64,000 nt of DNA, taken from NCBI GenBank assembly GCA_963744115.1, contig CAVUSI010000002.1, positions 558,001-622,000 of the forward strand, read 5' to 3'. The DNA comes from Chersky-267 sp963744115. Its GTDB lineage: Bacteria; Chloroflexota; Limnocylindria; Limnocylindrales; CSP1-4. Made by a program: the position numbers and the translations under genes. A model generated the notes under the pieces. That model did no database searches, had not been told where the DNA came from, and was given only the letters and a program-made list of their open reading frames with translations. Of this stretch, positions 9,033 through 17,607 are shown piece by piece (the stretch's first letter is position 1; each line of letters begins with the position of its first letter).

Positions 9033-10748
9033 ATGGGCACCACCGATCCGCTCAGCCTGACCGAAGCCAAGCGCCTGGTCGGCGAGGCCGACACGATCCT
9101 GCTGCGGGCGACACGTGACGCCGACCTCGAGACGCCGATCGGTGCCTTCCTCCGCCTCGACGACGGCGGTCCGGCGTACCTTCTCGAGTCCGTCGAGGGC
9201 GGGGAACGCCTGGGCCGGTACAGCTTCCTCGGGATCGGTCCGCGGCGCCTCCTCGAGGTGCGCGACGGTCGGGCGCTCGTCCAGACGCGGCCGCTGAGCG
9301 TCGACCGCTACAGCCCGGACCTGCCGACCGAGGCGTCGGTCGTCCCGGACCCGCTGACCGCGCTTCGGGCGTTCGTGGCCCGCCGCCGCGTCCTGCCGGT
9401 CGACGGGATGCCCCGCTTCACCGGCGGCGCGGTCGGGGCGCTCGGCTATGACGCCGTGTCGACCTTCGAGCCGACGGTGCCGCTGCCGGATGCCGATCCG
9501 GTCGGCGTCCCGGCCGCCGCGTTCATCGAGACCGACCTCGTCCTGGTCTTCGACCACCTGACCCATACGATCAGCGCGATCGCCAGCCTCCACACCGACG
9601 CCCCGGACTTCGAGGGTCGCTATGAGATCGCCGAGCGGGCGATCTTCGAGGCGCTCGATCGGACGGCCCGACCGAGTGTCGCCGAGATGGCCGGACCGGC
9701 CGGTGGCCCCCGCGGCGCGCCCGGGGCCGCGACGCCGACGGCCGCGGCGTCCCTGGTGGACGCCGGGATCGAGACGAGCCTCGGCCGCGACGCCTACATC
9801 CGGGCGGTCGAGGTCGCCAAGGACGCGATCGCGGCGGGTGAGGCCATCCAGGTCGTCCTCGCCCGACGCCAGTCGTTCGGGCTGCCGCTCGGGCCGGACG
9901 GCCGGCTGATCGACGGCATCGGGCTCTACCGGGCGCTCCGACGGGTCAATCCGAGCCCGTACCTGTTCTTCGTCCGGACGCCACAATTCGAGGTCGTCGG
10001 CGCCAGCCCCGAGCTGCTCCTCCAGGTCGAGGGCGATCGGCTGACGACCCACCCCATCGCCGGGACCCGGCCGCGTGGCGCCACCCCGGCGGAGGATCAG
10101 CTCCTCGCCGAGCAGCTCCAGAACGACCCCAAGGAGAAGGCCGAGCACGTGATGCTCGTCGACCTCGGCCGGAACGACATCGGCCGGGTCAGCCGGCCCG
10201 GGACCGTCCGGGTCACGAAGTACATGGAGGTCGAGCGCTACAGCCACGTCCTCCACCTGGTGAGCCACGTCGAGGGCCGGCTGCGACCCGATCTGGACGC
10301 GCTCGACGCGCTCCGTGCGGTCTTCCCGGCCGGGACGCTGTCGGGCGCGCCGAAGGTGCGCGCGATGCAGCTCATCGCGGCCGCCGAGCGAGAGCGACGC
10401 GGTCTGTACGGCGGTGCGGTCGGCTATCTCGGCTACGACGGCAACCTCGACACGGCGATCACGATCCGGAGCGCAGTCCTGCGGGCCGGCCAGGCCCACG
10501 TCCACACCGGCGCCGGGATCGTCGCCGGCTCCGTCCCCGACAAGGAGTTCGAGGAGACCGAGCACAAGGCGGCTGCCCTCCGCCGGGCGATCGAGCTGGC
10601 CGCCGGCCTGGGCGAGGCTGCCGGCCGGACGGCCCCGGGTGCGGCGGAGGACGGTGGGGCCGCGCGACCGACCGCCGATCCCGAGGCGTTGGACGACGCG
10701 CCGAACACGCCCGCCGGCGTCCCCCGGGGTCGGGGCGTCGACCGATGA
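9033..10748 (+). CDS. trpE: Anthranilate synthase component I
   Basis: The first enzyme of tryptophan synthesis converts chorismate to anthranilate with ammonia from TrpG. The 571-residue protein has the N-terminal feedback domain with L-E-S-V-E-G-G near residue 50 (the L-L-E-S element is linked to Trp binding in this family). The chorismate-binding C-terminal domain has G-T-L-S-G-A-P-K and Y-G-G-A-V-G-Y. A Gly/Pro/Ala linker of about 25 residues separates the two halves, and a ~45-residue low-complexity tail follows the catalytic domain; both are longer than usual. The ATG at 9033 follows GGGAGG at a rather long distance (~15 bases). The stop overlaps trpG (ATGA). Confidence 0.96.
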   Translation: MGTTDPLSLTEAKRLVGEADTILLRATRDADLETPIGAFLRLDDGGPAYLLESVEGGERLGRYSFLGIGPRRLLEVRDGRALVQTRPLSVDRYSPDLPTEASVVPDPLTALRAFVARRRVLPVDGMPRFTGGAVGALGYDAVSTFEPTVPLPDADPVGVPAAAFIETDLVLVFDHLTHTISAIASLHTDAPDFEGRYEIAERAIFEALDRTARPSVAEMAGPAGGPRGAPGAATPTAAASLVDAGIETSLGRDAYIRAVEVAKDAIAAGEAIQVVLARRQSFGLPLGPDGRLIDGIGLYRALRRVNPSPYLFFVRTPQFEVVGASPELLLQVEGDRLTTHPIAGTRPRGATPAEDQLLAEQLQNDPKEKAEHVMLVDLGRNDIGRVSRPGTVRVTKYMEVERYSHVLHLVSHVEGRLRPDLDALDALRAVFPAGTLSGAPKVRAMQLIAAAERERRGLYGGAVGYLGYDGNLDTAITIRSAVLRAGQAHVHTGAGIVAGSVPDKEFEETEHKAAALRRAIELAAGLGEAAGRTAPGAAEDGGAARPTADPEALDDAPNTPAGVPRGRGVDR

Positions 10749-11419
10749 TCCTCGTTATCGACAACTACGACTCGTTCACGTTCAACCTCGTCCAGGCGCT
10801 CGAGGCCGCCGGTGCCGAGGTCCTCGTCGTCCGCAACGACGCCATCGACCGGGCGGGGGTCGAGTCGCTGGCGGACGACCCGGGCGGCACCCTTCGAGGG
10901 ATCGTGGTCTCGCCGGGGCCCGGTGACCCGAGCACAGCTGGTGTCTCGGTCGCGGCCATCGAAGTGGCCGCGGATCGGTCCATCCCGCTCCTCGGCGTGT
11001 GCCTCGGGATGCAGTCGATGGCGGTCGCCTTCGGGGGGTCGATCGTCCGCGCGCCGACATTGGTCCACGGCGAGGCGTCCGAGGTGACCCACGACGGCGA
11101 GGGCCTGCTGACGGGCCTCCCGCCGGCGTTCATGGCTGCCCGCTACCACTCGTTGTGCGTCGATCGCGACACCCTGCCGGACGAGCTGCGGGTGACCGCG
11201 ATGACCGAGGAGGATGGCGTGATCATGGGCCTGCGCCACGTCCGCCTGCCGCTCGAGGGGGTCCAGTTCCACCCCGAGTCGGTCCTGACGCCCCAGGGTC
11301 CGCACCTGCTCGCCAACTTCCTGCGGCTCGCCGGGGAAGGGGAAGCCGGGCTTCTGGACGATGCGGCCGGCTCGTTCGCCACGGCGGGCATGGCCGACCC
11401 CGAGGCCGCGCTCCCGTGA
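10745..11419 (+). CDS. trpG: Anthranilate synthase component II (glutamine amidotransferase)
   Basis: The 224-residue class I glutaminase subunit supplies ammonia to TrpE. The catalytic triad is visible: Cys86 in G-V-C-L-G-M-Q, His176 and Glu178 in Q-F-H-P-E-S. The N-terminal D-N-Y-D-S-F-T-F-N motif and the S-P-G-P-G-D-P oxyanion loop are canonical. The C-terminal ~25 residues are a variable Ala/Gly-rich tail. The start overlaps the trpE stop and its own stop overlaps trpD (GTGA), so the three are likely coupled in translation. The same subunit may also serve a PabB if one exists elsewhere; none is in this window. Confidence 0.95.
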   Translation: MILVIDNYDSFTFNLVQALEAAGAEVLVVRNDAIDRAGVESLADDPGGTLRGIVVSPGPGDPSTAGVSVAAIEVAADRSIPLLGVCLGMQSMAVAFGGSIVRAPTLVHGEASEVTHDGEGLLTGLPPAFMAARYHSLCVDRDTLPDELRVTAMTEEDGVIMGLRHVRLPLEGVQFHPESVLTPQGPHLLANFLRLAGEGEAGLLDDAAGSFATAGMADPEAALP

Positions 11420-12495
11420 GCGAGGTCGTCCGGGCCGCCCTGGCGGCCGTCGTCGACGGCCGGACGCTGAGCCTCGACGAGGCGCGGGCGGCGATGGGTG
11501 CCGTGATGGACGGAGAGGCGACGCCGGCGCAGCTGGCGGCCCTTCTCGTCGCGCTGCGGATGCGCGGCGAGACGACCGACGAGCTGGCGGGCTTCGCCGG
11601 CGCGATGCGCGACCGGGTCATCCGGGTCGACGCTCCAGCCGGCACGATCGACCTGGTCGGGACGGGCGGCGATGGGAGCGGGACGTTCAACATCTCGACG
11701 GCGGCCTCACTCGTCGTCGCCGCCTCGGGCGTTCCGGTCGCGAAGCACGGCAACCGGGCGATCACCTCGCGGTCCGGATCGGCCGACGTGCTCGACGCCC
11801 TGGGCGTGAGGATCGACCACGACGAGGCGAGCGCGGGTGCCGCGCTCCGGCGCGACGGGTTCGCCTTCCTGTTCGCCCCGAGCTTCCACCCGGCGATGCG
11901 CCACGCCGGCCCGACGCGGCGCGAGATCGGCGTCCGCACCTCGTTCAACCTGATCGGGCCGCTGACCAACCCCGCGGGCGCGACCCGGCAGGTCCTCGGC
12001 GTCGGCGACGCCGCCGTCGCATCGCGGCTGGCCGAGGTCGCGCAGCGGCTCGGCACCGAGCGGACGCTCGTGGTCCACGGTGCCGGGGTCGACGAGCTGC
12101 CGCTGGACGGGACCGGGATCGTCATCGAGGTCACTCCCAGCGGGATCGAGCGACGCGCGGTCGGCCGGGCGGAGCTCGACGCCCTGGGGCTGATGCCCGC
12201 CACCAACGCCGACCTGGCCGGCGGGACGCCCGAGGAGAACGCGACGCTCGTCGAGGCTGTTCTCGACGGGCAGCGGGGCGCACATCGCGACGTCGTGCTG
12301 CTCAACGCGGCCGCCGCCCTGGTCGCTGCGGGCACCGCCGACGACTCCGCCGGGTTCGCCGCCGGACTCGCGAACGGGCTCGCCGCAGCCGCTGCGGCGA
12401 TCGACGACGGGCGTGCGACGGTCCTGCTCGGCCGGCTCCGCGCGGAACGCGCCGCGGCGGCCGCGGCGACCGCGCCGGAAGGAGCCCGCGCGTGA
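11416..12495 (+). CDS. trpD: Anthranilate phosphoribosyltransferase
   Basis: This enzyme transfers the phosphoribosyl group of PRPP to anthranilate. The 359-residue protein has the PRPP-binding glycine loop GTGGDGSGTFN at 82-92, K-H-G-N-R-A-I-T-S-R-S-G-S-A-D (substrate and metal site), and R-T-x-F-N-L-I-G-P-L-T-N-P, all typical. Length matches the family apart from an Ala-rich C-terminal tail. GTG at 11416 is chosen because it gives the same four-base GTGA overlap seen at the neighbouring junctions and begins the protein at the normal place for TrpD. Confidence 0.95.
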   Translation: MSEVVRAALAAVVDGRTLSLDEARAAMGAVMDGEATPAQLAALLVALRMRGETTDELAGFAGAMRDRVIRVDAPAGTIDLVGTGGDGSGTFNISTAASLVVAASGVPVAKHGNRAITSRSGSADVLDALGVRIDHDEASAGAALRRDGFAFLFAPSFHPAMRHAGPTRREIGVRTSFNLIGPLTNPAGATRQVLGVGDAAVASRLAEVAQRLGTERTLVVHGAGVDELPLDGTGIVIEVTPSGIERRAVGRAELDALGLMPATNADLAGGTPEENATLVEAVLDGQRGAHRDVVLLNAAAALVAAGTADDSAGFAAGLANGLAAAAAAIDDGRATVLLGRLRAERAAAAAATAPEGARA

Positions 12496-15374
12496 CGGTG
12501 GCCGACCGCCCGACCGCGGCCCGCCCGGCCGCCGCCCGTGCGTCGCGCCGTCCCGCGGGCGGTGTCGTCGTCGAGATCGCCGCCCGCCGGATGACCGACC
12601 TCGCGGCGGAGCTCGACGCACTGGGACGGGCCGGCCTCGCGCGGGCCGCGGCCGCCGCCCCGCCGCCGCGCGATCTCGGAGAACGACTCGCCCGCCCGGG
12701 CCTCCATCTCATCGCCGAGGTCAAGCGGAGCTCTCCGTCCGCCGGCGCGATCGCCGGCCCCGACGAGGACCCGGTGGCTCGCGCGCAGGCCTACGAACGA
12801 GGCGGCGCGAGTGCGATCTCGGTCCTCTGCGAGCCGCACTGGTTCGGCGGCTCGATCGACGACCTGACCGCCGTTCGGGCGGCCGTCGGCCTGCCCGTGC
12901 TGGCCAAGGAGTTCGTGGTCGATCCACGTCAGCTCCCGCTCCTTCGTGCTGCCGGCGCCGACGCCGTCCTCCTGCTGGCGGTCCTCCATCCGGCCCGGCG
13001 CCTGGCCGCCCTGGTCGAGGCCGCCCTGGACCTCGGCCTCGAGCCGTTCGTCGAGGCGCACGACGAACGCGAGCTCGACCGGGCACTCGCGACCGGGGCG
13101 CGCCTTATCGGCATCAACAACCGCGACCTGCGGACGCTCGACGTCGATCCGGAACGGTCGGTCCGGTTGCGCTCGCACATCCCCGACGACCGGATCGCCG
13201 TGGCCGAGTCCGGCGTTCGGATGCCGGCGATCGTCGCCGGCTGGCGCGCCGTGGGGTTCGATGCCGCGCTCGTCGGCGAGGCGCTGATGCGGTCGGCGGA
13301 TCCGGCCGCCGCGGCGCTGGCGTTCGTCGCGGCCGGCGCCGTCCCGTCGGATCCGTCGGTCGCCGCCCGCCTTCCCGCGGTGAAGATCTGCGGGGTCGTC
13401 GACGTCGCCGGGATCCAGGCCGCGATCCGGGCCGAGGCGGATGCGGTCGGACTCAACGTCGTGCCGGGAACCCCGCGCGAGCTGACGCTCGCCGAGGCCG
13501 CCGAGCTCACGACGGTCCTCCGCGCCGTGGCACCGGCTGACCGCCGGCCCCGGGTCGTCATCGTCACGACCGAGACGGACGCCCAGCGCCTCCGTGGGAT
13601 GATCGCCGCGGTCGGCCCCGACGTCGTCCAGCTCAACGCGGACGTGCCCCCGTCCCTGGTCCGGGCGCTCGGTCGTCCCGCCTGGAAGGTCCTCCACCTG
13701 CCGGCGACGGAGCCCGATGACCTCGCCGCGGCGGCGGCCGGCGTCGTCGCCCGGGGCCGAACGTTCATCGAGGCCGGTGTCGAACGGATCCTGCTCGATA
13801 CGGCCGGTGGGCCGCATCCCGGGGGGACGGGGACGCGCTCATCGGTCGCGCTGGCCGCCGCGGTCGCCCGGGAGCTGCCGGTGATCCTTGCCGGTGGGCT
13901 GGCTCCCGGAAACGTGCGCCAGGCCGTTCTCGACGTCCCGGCCCTCGGTGTCGACGTCGCCTCGGGCGTGGAAGGCGAGCGGATCCCCGGCGAGCGGCCC
14001 CGCAAGGACGCATTCCGGGTCGCCCTGTTCGCCAAACGAGCGCGTGCCGCTCGGCTGGACCGTCCGCACGTCGCTGCGCGGCCCACCCGAGCCCACCCCG
14101 GGCTGCTCGAGGCCGACGCCGCCGGTCGGTGGGGGATCGACCGCGAGTTCGGCGGACGGTTCGTCCCGGAGACGCTGATGGCCGCACTCGAGGGCCTCGA
14201 GCGCGCCTACGCCGAGATCCGCCAGGATCCGCGCTTCTGGGCCGACTTCCGCGAACGGCTCGCGACCTACTCGGGACGACCGACGCCGATCTATCGGGCG
14301 GATCGCCTCGCAGCCCAGACGCTCGCGTCCGCCCGCACGCTCCTGGGCTCGGATGCCGACCTCCCGGGCCGCCTGCCGACGACCCTGCGGCTCTATCTCA
14401 AGCGCGAGGACCTCGCCCACACTGGCGCGCACAAGATCAACAACGCCCTCGGCCAGGCCCTCCTCACCCGCAGGCTCGGCAAGGACCGGGTCATCGCCGA
14501 GACGGGCGCCGGGCAGCATGGCGTCGCGACCGCGACCGCCTGCGCGCTGCTCGACCTGCCGTGCGTGGTCTTCATGGGCGCCGAGGACATCCGTCGGCAG
14601 CAGCCGAACGTCCTCCGGATGCGCGCGCTCGGGACGGAGGTCCGACCGGTCACCAGCGGCACCGCGACGCTCAAGGACGCCGTCAACGAGGCCATGCGCG
14701 ACTGGGTCACGAACGTCGAGACGACCCACTACGTCCTCGGCTCGGCGATGGGTCCGCATCCCTACCCGACGATCGTCCGCGACCTCCAGCGCGTCCTCGG
14801 GGACGAAGCCGCCGCCCAGCTCGAGGGGGTCGAGGGGCGACTGCCCGATCTCGTGCTCGCCTGCGTCGGTGGTGGTTCGAACGCGATCGGCCTGCTCGAC
14901 CGGTTCATCGGCGAGCCGACGGTCCGCCTGGCCGTGGCCGAGGCGGCCGGCGAGGGGATCGCGACCGGTCGTCATGCGGCCGCCCTGGCGGGAGGGACGC
15001 CGGGGATCCTCCACGGCAGCCGCTCGCTGATGCTCCAGGACCGCGACGGCCAGGTCGTCGAGGCGCATTCGATCTCGGCCGGGCTCGACTACCCGGGCGT
15101 CGGCCCGCAGATCGCGGCGCTCGTGAGCGCCGGCCGGCTCGAGCTCGCCGCGGCGACCGACGCCGAGGCGCTCGACGCGCTGCGCGAGGTGGGCCGGCTC
15201 GAGGGGATCCTGCCCGCGCTCGAGACGGCCCATGCCTTCGCGACGCTGCCCCGGCTCATCGCCGGGGTCGAAGGCTCCGGGCTGCCCTACCCGGACGAGA
15301 CGATCGTGCTCCTCGGGCTGTCCGGCCGGGGGGACAAGGACCTCGCGGCGCTCGAGCGAAGGGTCGAGTCGTGA
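12492..15374 (+). CDS. trpCFB: TrpC-TrpF-TrpB trifunctional fusion protein
   Basis: One uninterrupted 960-codon frame carries three enzymes of the tryptophan pathway. Residues about 40-285 are indole-3-glycerol-phosphate synthase (E-V-K-R-S-S-P, A-K-E-F, V-E-A-H, I-N-N-R and E-S-G all present). Residues 297 to about 525 are phosphoribosylanthranilate isomerase (V-K-I-C-G with the catalytic Cys; L-L-D-T with the catalytic Asp before G-G-T-G). Residues about 545-960 are tryptophan synthase beta (H-K-I-N-N with the PLP lysine; G-G-G-S-N). No in-frame ATG, GTG or TTG lies in the TrpF-TrpB linker, so TrpB cannot easily start alone. A GTG at 13380 could be an internal TrpF start. In the TrpF part the usual Q-L-H-G reads Q-L-N-A. 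The start overlaps trpD (GTGA). Confidence 0.93.
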   Translation: MTVADRPTAARPAAARASRRPAGGVVVEIAARRMTDLAAELDALGRAGLARAAAAAPPPRDLGERLARPGLHLIAEVKRSSPSAGAIAGPDEDPVARAQAYERGGASAISVLCEPHWFGGSIDDLTAVRAAVGLPVLAKEFVVDPRQLPLLRAAGADAVLLLAVLHPARRLAALVEAALDLGLEPFVEAHDERELDRALATGARLIGINNRDLRTLDVDPERSVRLRSHIPDDRIAVAESGVRMPAIVAGWRAVGFDAALVGEALMRSADPAAAALAFVAAGAVPSDPSVAARLPAVKICGVVDVAGIQAAIRAEADAVGLNVVPGTPRELTLAEAAELTTVLRAVAPADRRPRVVIVTTETDAQRLRGMIAAVGPDVVQLNADVPPSLVRALGRPAWKVLHLPATEPDDLAAAAAGVVARGRTFIEAGVERILLDTAGGPHPGGTGTRSSVALAAAVARELPVILAGGLAPGNVRQAVLDVPALGVDVASGVEGERIPGERPRKDAFRVALFAKRARAARLDRPHVAARPTRAHPGLLEADAAGRWGIDREFGGRFVPETLMAALEGLERAYAEIRQDPRFWADFRERLATYSGRPTPIYRADRLAAQTLASARTLLGSDADLPGRLPTTLRLYLKREDLAHTGAHKINNALGQALLTRRLGKDRVIAETGAGQHGVATATACALLDLPCVVFMGAEDIRRQQPNVLRMRALGTEVRPVTSGTATLKDAVNEAMRDWVTNVETTHYVLGSAMGPHPYPTIVRDLQRVLGDEAAAQLEGVEGRLPDLVLACVGGGSNAIGLLDRFIGEPTVRLAVAEAAGEGIATGRHAAALAGGTPGILHGSRSLMLQDRDGQVVEAHSISAGLDYPGVGPQIAALVSAGRLELAAATDAEALDALREVGRLEGILPALETAHAFATLPRLIAGVEGSGLPYPDETIVLLGLSGRGDKDLAALERRVES

Positions 15375-15536
15375 CGGCGCAGACGGTGCCGAGCCGGGGC
15401 GGCGCACCGGCCGAACCGGGATCGGCCCGCCCCGCCGGGACCTCGATGGGCACGCGACGGCACCGCCGGCGCGCGCCGGATCCGGGCCGCCTTCGACCGG
15501 GCCCGGGCCGACGGCCGGGCCGCGCTGATCCCGTAC

Positions 15537-16271
15537 GTGGTCGCCGGCTACCCGGACGCCGAGACGTCGTTCCGGATCGCCCTCGCCGCAGCCGATGCCG
15601 GCGCGGACCTCGTCGAGATCGGCCTGCCCTACTCGGACCCGCTGGCCGACGGCGCGACCCTCCAGCGGGCGTCGCAGGTCGCCCTTCGGGCCGGAGCGAC
15701 CTTCGACGGCTCGATCGCACTCATCGAGCGGATCGCATCCGCTCGTCCCGACCTGCCGCTCGTGCCGATGGCCTACGCCAACCAGGTCATCGGGGGCGGC
15801 GACGGATCGACGACCGCGGAGCGACTCGTGGCCGCCGGCGCCAGCGGGGTCATCGTGGCCGACCTCACGCCCGACGAAGGCGGTCCGTTCGAGTCGGTCG
15901 CCCGGGCGGCCGGACTGGCGGTGGTCTACCTGATCGCCCCGACCACCGCCCCGGATCGCCGCGCCCGGATCGCCGCGCGCTCGGGCGGCTTCCTCTACTG
16001 CGTCTCGCTGGTCGGGGTGACCGGTGCCCGCGCGACGCTGCCACGCACCGTGGGTCGACTCGTCCGCGACGTCCGGGCGGTCAGCCCGGTCCCGGTGGCC
16101 GTGGGCTTCGGGGTCAGCCGCCCGGCGCACGTCCGCGCCCTCGTCCGCGCCGGTGCCGACGGGGTCATCGTCGCCTCGGCCCTGGTCGACGCGCTCGGTC
16201 CGGACGGCCGCGACGTCGACAGCCTGGCTGGACGAGTCCGGGATCTCCGCGCGGCGACCAGACGCGACTGA
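15537..16271 (+). CDS. trpA: Tryptophan synthase alpha subunit (5' end unclear, possible frameshift)
   Basis: Splits indole-3-glycerol phosphate to indole, which passes to TrpB. The frame encodes a normal TrpA: I-P-Y-V-V-A-G-Y-P-D, the catalytic Glu in V-E-I-G-L-P-Y-S-D-P, and the phosphate-binding G-F-G-V-S near the end. The GTG at 15537 is merely the first NTG in frame and falls inside the conserved N-terminus; homologous sequence (R-I-R-A-A-F-D-R-A-R) continues upstream in the same frame to about 15475 with no ATG, GTG or TTG. A normal start exists in another frame: GTG at 15371 overlapping the trpCFB stop (GTGA), with an ATG at 15446. Removing one base between about 15450 and 15480 would join them. 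The gene is either frameshifted or affected by a sequence error. Confidence 0.85.
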   Translation: MVAGYPDAETSFRIALAAADAGADLVEIGLPYSDPLADGATLQRASQVALRAGATFDGSIALIERIASARPDLPLVPMAYANQVIGGGDGSTTAERLVAAGASGVIVADLTPDEGGPFESVARAAGLAVVYLIAPTTAPDRRARIAARSGGFLYCVSLVGVTGARATLPRTVGRLVRDVRAVSPVPVAVGFGVSRPAHVRALVRAGADGVIVASALVDALGPDGRDVDSLAGRVRDLRAATRRD

Positions 16272-16299
16272 CCACCGTCGGACGCGGCGTCGTCCCAGG

Positions 16300-17607
16300 T
16301 CAGCTGGCGGGCCAGTCGAACGTCGGGCTTCCGGGGAAGTCGCCGATCGGGTGGTCGGCGTCGCCGAAGGCGTGGATCGTCGCAGCGTCGGTGTCGCTGA
16401 GCGTCCCGCTGCCGCCGGCGACCCACAGGTAGTCGGAGTCGGCCTGGCGATTCGAGCCGTTCCCCTGGACCTGGTCGGATCCGATGTAGAGGGTCGCCTG
16501 CCCGGGGATCGTCGTGTTGCCCGTCCCGACGAACGGTCCGCCGTCCACGCTGATCCGCACGTCGGTCGCCGTCCAGGCGAAGATCACGGTCTTGGCCGTT
16601 CCGGCGATGAAGGCCTGCACCCCGGACGATGCATGGGTGCCCGTCGCGTTCTTGTGCCGCTCGAGGTGGAAGGTGTGGGACGCCTCGTCGAAGTAGCAGA
16701 ACAGGGCGTCGTCATTGGAGACGCTCATATCGACGATGCCCGGGTCGGGCGAGAAGGGGGCCGTCGAGTCCCAGCCGAAGCGGATCCGGAGGGCCACCCA
16801 GCCCTGGACCGGACCGACCGGGGACCCGACCACGCTGATCTTCGACGGGCCCCGACTGGCGGTCGACCCGTTCGTTTCCACGTACGGGGTGGAGACGACG
16901 TTGCGTTCGAGTTGCGCCCCGTCGACGAAGAAGGTGATCGCTCCGAGGTTCGAGCTGACCTGCGTCGTGAGTGAGGTCTGACTGGCCTGGGTCTGGGGAT
17001 GGATCGCGATCCGGCTCCAGCCCAGGACCGCCGGGGCCGTGGCGCTGGCCAGGATGCCCGTTCCGGCGTTGTCCAGGACGCTCACGGTGAGGGTCGCCGC
17101 GGTCTCGGTCCGGAAGATCCAGAGCGAACGGCTGTACTTGGTCGACGAGCTCAAGCCGCCGACGGTCTTCGACACGCGGTCGCCGGGGGCGGACGTGACG
17201 ACCTTGCCGCTGAGCGATCCGAACTTGGCCTGGTCGGTCGCGGCGACGACCGAGCCGCCCGAGGCGGTCCAGCCCGCGGAGCTGCCGTTCTCGAACCCGC
17301 CGTTCGGGTCGAGGTTGGTGGCGGCCTCCCAGATCCCGACGCTCGAATCCGGCGGGCGTCCATCGCCCTGGATGCTTGCGGCCCGGACGGCATCGGTGAT
17401 CTCGTTCCCCGAGGCGTTGACGGCGCCGCCCGGCGGTGGGGTGGCGTTCGTCACGGCCAGATCGGCGAAGGCGGCGGCGTCGTTCCCAGCCAGGTCCTGG
17501 ACGGGGTGGGTCGGCACGTTGTAGGAGGCGCTGACCGTGTCGCCGTTCGTGACACTCGACGCCAGCGAGAGGCTGACGCTCGAGCCGCCGACGGCGACCG
17601 CGCTCAC
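16300..17607 (-). CDS. Secreted multidomain repeat protein, C-terminal part (frameshifted from the part upstream)
   Basis: A 435-residue frame that continues the gene read at 17610-19244 after a frameshift. It opens with the end of a SwmB-type Ig-like repeat (V-Q-D-L-A-G-N-D-A-A-A-F). Next is a CBM-like beta-sandwich (N-G-G-F-E-N-G...G-W-T-A-S-G pattern, about residues 95-225). Last is a LamG/concanavalin-A-like domain ending near F-D-W-P-A-S. These domains usually bind polysaccharide or other surface ligands; no enzyme domain is visible. The ATG-like codon that opens this frame lies inside the Ig-like repeat and is not a natural start, so this piece is probably not made alone. Confidence 0.7.
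   Translation of the reverse strand: MSAVAVGGSSVSLSLASSVTNGDTVSASYNVPTHPVQDLAGNDAAAFADLAVTNATPPPGGAVNASGNEITDAVRAASIQGDGRPPDSSVGIWEAATNLDPNGGFENGSSAGWTASGGSVVAATDQAKFGSLSGKVVTSAPGDRVSKTVGGLSSSTKYSRSLWIFRTETAATLTVSVLDNAGTGILASATAPAVLGWSRIAIHPQTQASQTSLTTQVSSNLGAITFFVDGAQLERNVVSTPYVETNGSTASRGPSKISVVGSPVGPVQGWVALRIRFGWDSTAPFSPDPGIVDMSVSNDDALFCYFDEASHTFHLERHKNATGTHASSGVQAFIAGTAKTVIFAWTATDVRISVDGGPFVGTGNTTIPGQATLYIGSDQVQGNGSNRQADSDYLWVAGGSGTLSDTDAATIHAFGDADHPIGDFPGSPTFDWPAS

Noticed and set aside
7995..10565. Very long reverse-strand frame (856 codons) opposite the surface protein, T-box and trpE
   Set aside because: Arg/Gly/Asp-rich with no domain; it lies over clear forward genes and arises from GC-rich codon use.
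13380..15374. Independent trpF starting at GTG 13380
   Set aside because: Possible as an internal start, but no stop separates it from TrpC, so the fusion reading is simpler.
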